Source of the DNA: Bacillota bacterium
GTDB lineage: Bacteria; Bacillota; Clostridia; Lachnospirales; Lachnospiraceae
NCBI GenBank assembly: GCA_023392535.1
Contig: JAEVYY010000009.1
Location: 1-64,000, forward strand
Direction: 5' to 3'
Length of the DNA: 64,000 nucleotides
A model generated the notes under the pieces. The model made no database searches. It was not told the DNA's origin and saw only the letters and a program-made list of their open reading frames with translations. Shown here one piece after another: positions 1-8,407 of this stretch (the stretch's first letter is position 1; every line of letters starts with the position of its first letter). The translations under genes were made by a program, and so were the position numbers.

Positions 1-18
1 CTTCTTTTATATACAAAG

Positions 19-122
19 TGGCTCAAATATTCAGTAGCATATGAGCTGGAAATGGTATACTTTTTGATTAGCACAGGTGGCTCAGAAATTCAGTAGTACC
101 TGGCTCAAAAATTCATTGACAT
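19..122. repeat. Three copies of a ~19-bp transposon-end-like repeat
   Basis: Three related units lie in direct orientation at about 19-41, 77-99 and 100-122, each beginning TGGCTCA and continuing into A/T then ATTCA. The third ends in a TTGACA-like element. Clustered short direct repeats of this kind are typical of transposase-binding arrays at the ends of IS21-family and Tn7-like elements. They abut the 3' break of a TnsA-like fragment, which supports a transposon end. The rest of the element would lie left of the window. Confidence 0.5.
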
Positions 123-298
123 TCACAGCTTTTTACCTCAGGATCTGTTTCTATGGTTAGCCAGTTTTTGAATTCAAGATTGCTGTAAAGATGAATAATT
201 CTTTTGATTTTATAGCTTTTTACTACAAAATAATTACTTCCGTATTTTTTCCCTATGGGCATTTCATCGGTGTAAATTTCAATTTTTGCATAGTCCAC
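113..298 (-). pseudogene. Truncated TnsA-like transposase endonuclease N-terminal fragment
   Basis: This is a 61-codon open frame. Its segment RIIHLYSNLEF followed by TDPEV and a final Gln resembles the N-terminal part of TnsA-type endonucleases of Tn7-like elements, where an S-x-x-E helix precedes a DPxV...EQ motif. The frame stops inside the repeat at 100-122, so the catalytic residues and the C-terminal domain are missing. The only in-frame start upstream is GTG at 298, which overlaps an AAGGAG sequence, so even the start is doubtful. I read it as a decayed fragment. The TnsA match is by eye on a short stretch. Confidence 0.4.
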
Positions 299-442
299 TC
301 CTTCTGTTAGTTTAATACTAATAAATTTCCAGATAGTACAATTCTTACCATATTAAATATTACTTAATCTTTGAAAAACAGCATTCATGGACATTTTTAT
401 ATTAAAAAAACTCCGGAAAAATCCAGAGCTACTAAATATTTC

Positions 443-566
443 TTGCTTTTTTTGGAAATTATGGTACACTAAAAACAAGAGATGTTATGATAGTAGCATC
501 CAAATGTGTATAGTATTGGTTTGAACTCTTGCCGGGGTAGAAATCAATACTATTTTTGTTTATTTT
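443..566 (+). ncRNA. Candidate small RNA with promoter and terminator-like hairpin
   Basis: A TTGCTT hexamer (443-448), a 16-bp spacer and TACACT (465-470) predict a transcript starting near 477. A 13-bp inverted repeat at 510-522 and 541-553 (one G-U pair) encloses an 18-nt loop and is followed by a T-rich run to about 566, as in an intrinsic terminator. The predicted RNA would be about 85 nt with no evident reading frame. It ends against the 3' end of the opposing XRE gene, so it could act on that mRNA or simply be its convergent terminator. No known RNA family was recognised. Confidence 0.3.
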
Positions 567-775
567 TCAATCAATTCAAAGTAATCAAAGATATTTACAT
601 TATATACATTTGCTAACTTTTGAGCTGTTAAGCTGGTTACTAATCCTCCTTTTTCTATCTGGTAAATGCTTCTACGACTAAGATGGCTCTTTTCTGCTAA
701 TTCAGTCATATTTAATTCGTTGGAGATTCTTAGAAGATGAAGCTTTAAACCATTTGGTTTCATTAATCTTTTCAT
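560..775 (-). CDS. Small XRE-family HTH regulator
   Basis: This is a 71-residue Cro/C1-type helix-turn-helix protein with almost nothing outside the DNA-binding domain. The HTH runs from about residue 12 to 62, with MTELAEKSHLSRRSIYQIEKG as recognition core and NVYNVNIFDYF as the usual closing helix. The ATG at 775 is chosen because GAGGAGAGG sits just upstream and a TTGAGA-17-TATAAT promoter lies at 812-840. A longer frame starting at 904 would begin upstream of that promoter. It is divergent from the larger XRE gene at 930, an arrangement like phage or conjugative-element switches. Its target is unknown. Confidence 0.75.
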   Translation of the reverse strand: MKRLMKPNGLKLHLLRISNELNMTELAEKSHLSRRSIYQIEKGGLVTSLTAQKLANVYNVNIFDYFELIEK

Positions 776-811
776 TGCCTCTCCTCTTTTCTGAATATAT
801 ATCCTGTTTTT

Positions 812-840
812 ATTATAAAGTAATAATTTATCGTTCTCAA
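812..840 (-). promoter_or_regulatory. Promoter of the small XRE gene
   Basis: TTGAGA (reverse complement at 835-840), a 17-bp spacer and TATAAT (812-817) form a near-consensus sigma-A promoter reading left. The predicted start near 805 is about 30 nt upstream of the ribosome binding site of the gene starting at 775. Confidence 0.6.
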
Positions 841-858
841 TATTTCCCATAAAAATAC

Positions 859-887
859 TTGATATTCTCCCTTTTAAACAGTATAGT
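859..887 (+). promoter_or_regulatory. Promoter of the larger XRE gene
   Basis: TTGATA at 859-864, a 17-bp spacer and TATAGT at 882-887 read right towards the gene at 930. The two promoters are only about 20 bp apart, so a regulator bound here could control both divergent genes. Confidence 0.5.
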
Positions 888-929
888 TGCATTAGATACA
901 ACATTTTTATTTATTTTAAGGAGAAAAAT

Positions 930-1634
930 ATGTTTCATTATTTATTTGACCCTCTAATATATCAATCAAAAACAATACATGAATTTAGAAAAAGAGTTTT
1001 AAGGAGTTTGGGTACTGTAATTCGATTACAAAGACAAAGAAAAAGTGAAAGTCAAGAAATGTTAGGAAAAGCTTTAGGTGTCACAAAAAGCATGATAAGT
1101 AGATATGAAAATGGAGAGTCAGAAATACCAGCATCGATATTACCTATTATAAGTGATAGATATAATATTAAAATGAGTGATTTATTAAAAGAAACAGGGA
1201 AAAAAGGAGCAACAACCCCATATGAAGAGTTGAACTCTATGGTGTTAAGTATCGTTAACTCTATGGAAAAAAATGATGATATATTTAGTCGCGCCTGTAT
1301 TATTGCTAATTATTATGCAGAACTAATATATCCTAATACAACAAAATCCTTTGATATGTACTTTATTATGCTACAATTAAAAGAAGAAATTAATAAAATT
1401 ATAGAAAATAAAGATTTTCAAAATGAAGAATCACAAAAAAATATTCATACAGTGATAAATTTGTTTACTGAAAATTTAAAAAGGATGTCTAATAATGATT
1501 ATTCAAAGAATCCGTCTGTTTTCTACGAGGAATTAAATAAAAAACTAAGAAACAAAGAATCTGACCCACCATCACAATCACTTTTCAGTGACTGTCCTAA
1601 AGTTTGTGTAAATCTTCCTACTGATATAAGATAA
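930..1634 (+). CDS. XRE-family transcriptional regulator with C-terminal extension
   Basis: This 234-residue protein has a Cro/C1-type HTH at about residues 25-85. The motif EMLGKALGVTKSMISRYENG is textbook, followed by IPASILPIISDRYNI and MSDLLKE. The rest is charged and helical with no recognised domain and may serve for dimerisation or ligand sensing. The start follows TAAGGAGAAAAAT. The gene is divergent from a 71-residue XRE gene and next to a candidate STAND defence cluster. Defence islands often carry such regulators, but no direct link is shown here. Confidence 0.8.
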   Translation: MFHYLFDPLIYQSKTIHEFRKRVLRSLGTVIRLQRQRKSESQEMLGKALGVTKSMISRYENGESEIPASILPIISDRYNIKMSDLLKETGKKGATTPYEELNSMVLSIVNSMEKNDDIFSRACIIANYYAELIYPNTTKSFDMYFIMLQLKEEINKIIENKDFQNEESQKNIHTVINLFTENLKRMSNNDYSKNPSVFYEELNKKLRNKESDPPSQSLFSDCPKVCVNLPTDIR

Positions 1635-1665
1635 ACTTACTCTATAAAATAATTTTCTTACCCGC

Positions 1666-1703
1666 AAAAATAGCATCCAAGATGAGCCTGAATGCTATTT
1701 TTT
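1666..1703. terminator. Bidirectional intrinsic terminator
   Basis: An 11-bp inverted repeat (AAAAATAGCAT at 1666-1676 and its complement at 1692-1702) has A and T tracts on both flanks. It lies between the convergent XRE gene and DUF2971 gene and can terminate both. Confidence 0.65.
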
Positions 1704-1732
1704 AGAAATTTATAATTATCAAACAATCATTA

Positions 1733-2839
1733 TTACCATCGAATTATATGTTTCGAATACCGCACACATATAGAATTATCAAAGTCTTTACTTATAAGAA
1801 ATTTCTTTAGGGTATCGATATATGCATCCTCACTTATTGGCAAATTACTAGTAACAGGGGATATTGTAATACTTTGCAATGATTCTCTTAGTAATCCTTT
1901 TTTTTCAAAAGTTATATGTGGATAGATGAATCGACTTGCATCTAGGTTTTTCATGCTATACTCTTCACGTTTCCTTTTTTCTGAATTTATTGTATATTCA
2001 AAATATACAATACGATGTTCATCTTCATACTCATATGTGTCACTCTTTATCAATGCAGCTAAAACAAGCATGTAAAGAGATAAGTCATGCTTCCAATAAT
2101 AAAAATTATTTAGCTTTGAGATATTATCAAACACTTCATTAAAAACATTATCTGAACTAGTACTTAAATCTATATTTGCTTTTTTCAAAAGATATTCCAA
2201 GCTTGCAACATAACTCTTTAAATAAGTTTTAATAAATTCATCTAGACTAGATGTAGTATATAATTGATCTGCCTTATAATATGAATTCTCCTTTATAAAA
2301 ATTCTATGATCCTCAAAAAGATTTTTTGAATCTTTATTTATCAAAACAAACTTTGAAAAATCAGGTACAGTGATTTTTTCAACATCAAGTTCACTGTTAG
2401 CATATATTACTTTCGCTTCTGTTAAGAATTCCTTCTCAGAAACAAATGTACGTCTAAACGATTCAACAAGATTATCAATTGAAAATTCCAGCTCCATACC
2501 CCCATGTCCATAATAGTTCCACATGTTCATACCATCATTTTTTTTTGTTAATGACATAACATAAAGACCAATATGCTTTTGAATATATTCAATATAATGT
2601 ATTAAATCACATTCTTTGTTTCTGTACAACTCATTAACTTCTGTCTGATGAGTTGCTAAATTTGAAATAGCATCAGACAGAACTGCTGGATGAGACTTTA
2701 AATATTTCTCAATTAATTTAATAAATAGATTACAATCATAGGGGTCATTCAAAAAATCTGATTTTGTCATTCTAATCGAATTTTTTCTAATAATCCCTTC
2801 AAATCCATCTACACTTGTATAATGATATAAATTTTCCAT
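1733..2839 (-). CDS. DUF2971 family protein
   Basis: This 368-residue protein opens with MENLYHYTSVDGFEGIIRKN and continues to a FLNDPYD motif, the signature N-terminus of the DUF2971 family. A later DEHRIVYF segment (about residue 275) is also typical. The family has no established biochemical function. The pattern of HYT, small-residue turn and late E is loosely like ADP-ribosyltransferase folds such as DarT, which is inference only. The start has a strong GGAGGAG site. It is the last gene of a minus-strand block with the DUF4062 and STAND genes, although a terminator-like hairpin at 2943-2995 suggests separate transcription. Its AT content is very high. Confidence 0.75.
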   Translation of the reverse strand: MENLYHYTSVDGFEGIIRKNSIRMTKSDFLNDPYDCNLFIKLIEKYLKSHPAVLSDAISNLATHQTEVNELYRNKECDLIHYIEYIQKHIGLYVMSLTKKNDGMNMWNYYGHGGMELEFSIDNLVESFRRTFVSEKEFLTEAKVIYANSELDVEKITVPDFSKFVLINKDSKNLFEDHRIFIKENSYYKADQLYTTSSLDEFIKTYLKSYVASLEYLLKKANIDLSTSSDNVFNEVFDNISKLNNFYYWKHDLSLYMLVLAALIKSDTYEYEDEHRIVYFEYTINSEKRKREEYSMKNLDASRFIYPHITFEKKGLLRESLQSITISPVTSNLPISEDAYIDTLKKFLISKDFDNSICVRYSKHIIRW

Positions 2840-2942
2840 ATAACTCCTCCTATTTGTTTAGTTAGATTTTTGTTACCTTACAGTTTTTATCAAATTCTAC
2901 TATGTATTTTTAATAACGGTTTCATACACTCATTTTTCATAT

Positions 2943-2995
2943 AAAAACAGAAGCTACTATCACCACTTACTCCACATGCTGTGAAATTAGCTTCT
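2943..2995 (-). terminator. Terminator downstream of the DUF4062 gene
   Basis: The outer stem AGAAGCTA (2949-2956) pairs with TAGCTTCT (2988-2995), an inner TCAC/GTGA pair extends it, and on the minus strand the stem is followed by GTTTTTAT. It lies 130 bp past the DUF4062 stop codon. Confidence 0.55.
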
Positions 2996-3126
2996 TATAC
3001 TAAATGGCAAAAGTATATTGATAAAAAAGGAGTGGAGATAAAATTTTACCCCCCTAACAAGTAAGTTACCCCTCTTTCTATTTTGCACCTGTTTTACGCC
3101 TCATTATCTCATTATTTTCCATAATA

Positions 3127-4161
3127 TCAATTATTTTTTCTAATAGCAGTATTTCTAATGAGATATTGTGAGCCTTTAGATGTCAAAGAAATAAATTCAG
3201 CTGTCCCACCCTGTGTAGTTCGTGCTTCATAATACTTTATAAGACCTAATGCAGAATATTGAATTTTAATGGTTTGAAATAAGTTTTCATTTACATTAAA
3301 ATATCTTCCCATAAAATCCTCAAGTGCGGCTTCTAATTCTCTCTTTGCTTTTGTAGAAATGATTGTTGCAGTTAGACGAGGTGCCCATAATAAAAACATT
3401 TTATCCCAGGCAATATTTTTTTCTATATATCTATCATTATATCGATATGGTGGGCTACTATTAATTCGTTCAGAGTATGTACCTTGAATATTGATATTTT
3501 CTCCTTCAAATGCCAACTCAGATTCATATGTGGATTGAATTAAATCTATATCTTTCTTTAATTCAGAATTACTTTCATGCAATTTTTTATTTTCAATTGA
3601 AAGCTCATTTATTTGTGCCAGTAATGATGCATTGGATTCAGAATCATTTGCTCTAACCCAACCAATCATATCATAATCTTCTAAAAAATCCACCAAAGTT
3701 GAGTGAATTGCTAACATGATATCTTTTGAATCATTAACCATACGGACAATTTTCGATAAAACAAGCTGCTTAAATTCATTATGTTTATCTACATTTTCTT
3801 GTTCATAAACTTTATGTTCACCTAATAACAAAGCTTTCTCTTGTAAAAAGTTATCAGTTAGTACTACCGAAAAAATAGGAATGCCTTTACCGATTGCATA
3901 CTCATATTCAAGACGAGTGTAGCTCTTTTTAGTGTTTTCTTCAACACTTCCATATCGCCCACCTAAAATTAACATATACACATCCGAATTGTCTATCCAT
4001 TTGTATATGGTGTCTAATTGAGTGTCATTTCCTGCTTTAAAAAGTTCCATCCCTGCTGGTATATGACCTGAATCCAAAACTGCTTGAACTGCGGATTGAC
4101 GTTCATCAATCAAGTCAACATATGTTGAAGAAATAAAAACTTGAAGCTTTTTCTTTACCAT
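3127..4161 (-). CDS. DUF4062 domain protein, putative STAND partner
   Basis: This is a 344-residue protein. Residues 1-110 match DUF4062: KKLQVFISSTYVDLIDER, then GMELFKAG, SDVYMLILGGRYGS and SYTRLEYEYAIG. DUF4062 has a flavodoxin/TIR-like fold and often sits at the N-terminus of STAND NTPases. A heptad-rich segment at about 185-225 should form a coiled coil, and the last 80 residues look like a winged-helix module ending near ISLTSKGSQYLI. The gene lies 142 bp downstream of, and in line with, the nuclease-NACHT gene, which suggests a functional pair. The start has a GGAGGAG site. The function in defence is inferred. Confidence 0.8.
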   Translation of the reverse strand: MVKKKLQVFISSTYVDLIDERQSAVQAVLDSGHIPAGMELFKAGNDTQLDTIYKWIDNSDVYMLILGGRYGSVEENTKKSYTRLEYEYAIGKGIPIFSVVLTDNFLQEKALLLGEHKVYEQENVDKHNEFKQLVLSKIVRMVNDSKDIMLAIHSTLVDFLEDYDMIGWVRANDSESNASLLAQINELSIENKKLHESNSELKKDIDLIQSTYESELAFEGENINIQGTYSERINSSPPYRYNDRYIEKNIAWDKMFLLWAPRLTATIISTKAKRELEAALEDFMGRYFNVNENLFQTIKIQYSALGLIKYYEARTTQGGTAEFISLTSKGSQYLIRNTAIRKNN

Positions 4162-4303
4162 TATATCTCCTCCTTATTCTATTTAACACCCTCTAATCCC
4201 TGAACCCCTTTTATTTTCTAGCTCTTCCTTTTAGCAGAATTGATCCATAACCATTTTTATCCTCACAGTCGTCTGCGGAAACAAATCAACTCTCAGAACG
4301 CCA

Positions 4304-7300
4304 TTAAGTATCCTCCGTAATAACCGGATCATCAAAGACTAACAACTCACAGAACTGAAAAAATCTCTTAAATAATCTTCTACATTCTTCCCTTTCATCT
4401 ATATAATCATATGCTTTTATAAAATTGATAAAATCCGCATAACCACCATTCTTTTTTAAGAAACACCAGAATTTTTCTGTTAACCCCCAATTTTTTATTA
4501 TATTTCCTAATGGCATATAAAAATATAAACTATTTGCTGAATAAAAAGTGTCATGAGGAAATTTGCACTGTTCCATATAATCGAATAATTTATCACAATT
4601 TCCATCAATTTTATATGTCTTCTTCACCAGTAGGTTCCATTTATCCCCTGATTTAATGACAATGTGATTTGTATAATCTGTTAACTCTAAATACAGTTTT
4701 TTCAGTGAAGATTTCGATTTACACTTTTCAATTTTGTGAAAAAACTGCGTCACATTACTGCTGTCTATTTCTTCAAATTCTGAATACTTTTCGATCTGAA
4801 CTGCCTCAATATTTTCAGTTTTGCAAAACTCATTAAAATAAGAATAATATCTGCTTTTCCATTTTGCGCAGGAAATCCCCCATCCTGGCTCCATATATCG
4901 ACTAATATCCTCTTTAATTCCGTCGCCCTCTTTTTGTCCATACCAATCACTATAATAAATTGCCAATAACAATTGTAACTCCATCGCTACCGATTCTTCA
5001 TTATAATTTACTAAATCAAAGTACTCAAACCAAGACCTAATTTCATTTATTTCCATCCCTATGTTTACCATCTGCTCAAGAAATTCAAATACCATCAGAT
5101 TTGTTTGTAATTTGTTTTCTACAATACTTTTCATAACTTGTTGAGATAGAGCAAAATCATTGTTTAATAAAACATGCATTAGTTTTTCTAGTGATTCGCA
5201 GCGATAATTTTCATCTGTTATCCTATTGATCGACAAAATCATTTTGAAAAAATCTAATGTATATTTTTTTAATTCATTCAATTCAAAATAATTCTTCTCC
5301 CACATGATTTCCAATGCATCCAATAAATAAGTATCAACAATTCCATCTTTTCTCCATCCATGGCGAAGCACTCCATAATTCAGCCCCTTGCGCATAAAAT
5401 CCAAACTAATTTCAGAATTAAGATCAGAATACAAATATGATAGACTAAAGTACTTCGCTATATTTTCAGATATATCCATGCTTTCACTATTTTTATATTC
5501 TTCTAGGATTACTGTAATGAATCTTCTCAGAAGCTTATCATTATCCTTCCAATTCTGCTCTTTTAGCAATTTAAACAATAAGCCCATATTTATTGACCTG
5601 TTTGATTCTGCAAAAATTTTCTCAATAATATTTTGCTTTTCTACGTATATTAACTTTGAGTTATTAAATATTTCTGCATAAAACTTTGTAACATAATATG
5701 TGATATTATTGTATTTTTCAATGACTGCATTATTTTGATCATTAAGGAATCTGGAAATCATTTTACTATATGTCATCGTACCATCCAATACATTACAATA
5801 ATTGCAGTACAAATTCTGATATAGTACCCTTGAATCATGCCGAAATCTATCAACTACACAGTTTTCATTTTTTATAAGTGTTAAAAATGCAGCTCTATCA
5901 TACTCTTTATTAAATCCATACAAGTCAATCCAACGTTCCGCACTTAACCGTTTGAACTCTTCATCAATTATGTTTTGAGCCTCTGATGTAACATTAAACT
6001 TAAAATATACTTTCATCATAGAAATTCCCAATGTTTCTTCTTTGCATCCACTTATCATCGCATAAATCTTATCACCTATTTCATTCTGTTTTAGGAATTT
6101 GATATTTTCTGCATATATTAAAAAATGGCAAAAACACTCTACATTATCAGAAGTAAAAGCATTCATTACATCAATAAACTCCCTAAAACGATAGTTTATT
6201 GAAATTTCATAAAAGGCTTCTAACGCCTCGATATATTTTGTTTTTGTGCTTACAACTCTCTTTCTGACTTCATGCTCATTTATATAATTAAGCACGTAAA
6301 GTAACGGCTTTTCCAATAAAATCAACTGAATGAAATAATCGGAATACTTTTCTTCAAAAAAAGCATTCCATATATTTTTCTCTAATTTGGAGTATTTATC
6401 TTTTATCAGCTTTATTCCTTTTTTTAGCTCCTCCAGTAATATTTGTGCAAATTCTTGTTTTCCACACTTCCAATACATCACAATACTTCGCAATGCGAAT
6501 CTAAACATTTCTTCTACGGGATCCGGAGCAATTCCATATCTCAAAGTAAGCACCCATTCCGCTACTTTTTCAATATACTCTAAATCAATAAGCGCATTTC
6601 CTCTAATGAATAAATTTGTATCTTCAATAATTCGATTAAATATTTTATCAGGTTGTGAGGCAACTGCACGGCAAAATTCATCAGAATACTGATACCATGC
6701 ATTATCTGCCCCCCACATTGGATTTTTCCCCATATAAGTATTAAATAGTTTCACTTCTAATGAATATGGCAAATTTTTTTCTTCATCACTTTTTTTTTCT
6801 AAAAACGGTAAAAAGAAATCATCAAAAAACTCGCAATTAGTAAATATTTCTTCATTACGCAGGTTTCTTATATTCTCGCCATATAATTTATAAAGAATTA
6901 ATATGTAAAAATATTCCTGATACCTTCTATGCTGATAAGAATAATACTCATCCTCTATGCTATTTTCAAAATAACTATCCAATAAATAACCTGCAACTTC
7001 GTTTGCACATGTATAACTTATCCTTGGAAATTTTGAATAAATAATCTCCCAAAAATCTTCTCTAGTTATTATAACTGCGTGATTACAATGCATTGTATAA
7101 GCAATTTTCTCATTTATATCTAAAATACTTTCCGCCTTTGGTTCTGGTAAGTCCAGTTTAGTAATTTTATTTTGGTCGAAATCAATCCAATATTTTTCCC
7201 TTAATAAAAACAGATCATATAGATCTGTTGCATCACTAACCCTTTCAATCGTGTCATACAACAATTTCACCAATAAAATATCTTTTATCTCTCCTAATAA

Positions 7301-8407
7301 GCTATTATTACTATTTTTCAGTTCACTCAATATCCTACATTTCTTCTTATCTTTTCTATCGTAAAAATATTTGAATATTTTGCCCTCATTTAAGTTGCTT
7401 ATTTCATATATATTGTTTAAAGCAACAACTTTTCTTAGGAAAGCATTATTAGGAGAAGCTTTCCTAATTGTAAGAATTATTTTTTTTGTATTTTTATACT
7501 CTTCTAATTCTTGTATATAAGATACAATCCTCTCAGCCTTTTCAGCAGAAACCTCATCCAGTCCGTCAAGTAAATAGACAATTTTATAATGTTCAAAACT
7601 AATTTTATACTCATTTTTTTTCTCATTTATTAGCTGTTCCAGAGATGTCGTAGCACAATACTTCAGCTTGATCAACATTGGTATACACATATGTTCTGAT
7701 ATCTTTTTTATTTGCTCGTAGAATTCACAATCTGTCCCACTTAAAGTGGTAAATATCTTCTCCTGTAAAACACTTTTTCCAGTTCCCGGTGAACCTTTTA
7801 TTACTGATATTCCTTCTCTTGTCATCAAATCCTTTACCAAATCTTGACTACTCCGAAAAAAACGCCCATTACAGCTTGTTTCTAATTCCAAATATTCTTT
7901 ACTATTTAAGAGGTCTCTTTTCTCTTTAGAAATGATATCAGCAAAATACTCTAGTTCTCTTCCTTCTCCAAAAAATAACTGACATAAATCAAGATTTTTT
8001 TTATTGTTTAAAGTTGTTTCAAATGATTCTCTTCCAATCCACTCAAGATTAACCTTATGCTCTTTTGCATAATTATCTAAATTCCTCTTTACCGTTGACC
8101 TAGAAAGTACTGCATTGCAGTTATAATATATTTTAATAACATCTAGGTTTTGATATGAATCTATAGCATCTCTAACAGACTTATCAATCTGTTTATAATC
8201 CATTCCATTCTCGAAATATTTTGATTGAAATCCATAAAATTTTCCTTTATATACTACTGGTTCAGTTTCTATTCCTTTTTGATTAAAGTCTGTAGTAATA
8301 TTATCTTTATGTACGAATCTGGAGAACAACTGCAAACATAATGTCTGAAACGCGTCTGTATATTTTTCATTGATTATCTCGAATTTTCTCCAATCTAGTT
8401 TAATCAT
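4304..8407 (-). CDS. PD-(D/E)XK nuclease-like/NACHT STAND NTPase, Avs-like defence protein
   Basis: This is a 1367-residue protein. Residues 10-135 resemble a restriction-endonuclease fold: after TDAFQTLCLQLF comes GIETEP, then GFQSKYF, fitting an E...QxK active site (Q61, K63). A P-loop NTPase follows, with Walker A GSPGTGKS at 205-212, Walker B VYLLDGLDE at about 277-285, and a LTIR sensor near 312-315, all typical of NACHT/STAND ATPases. The remaining roughly 950 residues are helical with no recognised repeats and would be the ligand sensor. Effector-NACHT-sensor order matches antiviral STAND (Avs) and bNACHT proteins. The start is preceded by AGGGGGAAA. The antiphage role is inferred from architecture and neighbours. 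Confidence 0.8.
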   Translation of the reverse strand: MIKLDWRKFEIINEKYTDAFQTLCLQLFSRFVHKDNITTDFNQKGIETEPVVYKGKFYGFQSKYFENGMDYKQIDKSVRDAIDSYQNLDVIKIYYNCNAVLSRSTVKRNLDNYAKEHKVNLEWIGRESFETTLNNKKNLDLCQLFFGEGRELEYFADIISKEKRDLLNSKEYLELETSCNGRFFRSSQDLVKDLMTREGISVIKGSPGTGKSVLQEKIFTTLSGTDCEFYEQIKKISEHMCIPMLIKLKYCATTSLEQLINEKKNEYKISFEHYKIVYLLDGLDEVSAEKAERIVSYIQELEEYKNTKKIILTIRKASPNNAFLRKVVALNNIYEISNLNEGKIFKYFYDRKDKKKCRILSELKNSNNSLLGEIKDILLVKLLYDTIERVSDATDLYDLFLLREKYWIDFDQNKITKLDLPEPKAESILDINEKIAYTMHCNHAVIITREDFWEIIYSKFPRISYTCANEVAGYLLDSYFENSIEDEYYSYQHRRYQEYFYILILYKLYGENIRNLRNEEIFTNCEFFDDFFLPFLEKKSDEEKNLPYSLEVKLFNTYMGKNPMWGADNAWYQYSDEFCRAVASQPDKIFNRIIEDTNLFIRGNALIDLEYIEKVAEWVLTLRYGIAPDPVEEMFRFALRSIVMYWKCGKQEFAQILLEELKKGIKLIKDKYSKLEKNIWNAFFEEKYSDYFIQLILLEKPLLYVLNYINEHEVRKRVVSTKTKYIEALEAFYEISINYRFREFIDVMNAFTSDNVECFCHFLIYAENIKFLKQNEIGDKIYAMISGCKEETLGISMMKVYFKFNVTSEAQNIIDEEFKRLSAERWIDLYGFNKEYDRAAFLTLIKNENCVVDRFRHDSRVLYQNLYCNYCNVLDGTMTYSKMISRFLNDQNNAVIEKYNNITYYVTKFYAEIFNNSKLIYVEKQNIIEKIFAESNRSINMGLLFKLLKEQNWKDNDKLLRRFITVILEEYKNSESMDISENIAKYFSLSYLYSDLNSEISLDFMRKGLNYGVLRHGWRKDGIVDTYLLDALEIMWEKNYFELNELKKYTLDFFKMILSINRITDENYRCESLEKLMHVLLNNDFALSQQVMKSIVENKLQTNLMVFEFLEQMVNIGMEINEIRSWFEYFDLVNYNEESVAMELQLLLAIYYSDWYGQKEGDGIKEDISRYMEPGWGISCAKWKSRYYSYFNEFCKTENIEAVQIEKYSEFEEIDSSNVTQFFHKIEKCKSKSSLKKLYLELTDYTNHIVIKSGDKWNLLVKKTYKIDGNCDKLFDYMEQCKFPHDTFYSANSLYFYMPLGNIIKNWGLTEKFWCFLKKNGGYADFINFIKAYDYIDEREECRRLFKRFFQFCELLVFDDPVITEDT

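Noticed and set aside
510..553. tRNA-like T-loop in the hairpin region
   Set aside because: TTCAAAC occurs by chance; no matching T-stem, acceptor or anticodon arm is present.
560..904. Longer 114-residue form of the small XRE protein
   Set aside because: It would start upstream of the TTGAGA-TATAAT promoter at 812-840, and the extra 43 residues are not part of the HTH family.
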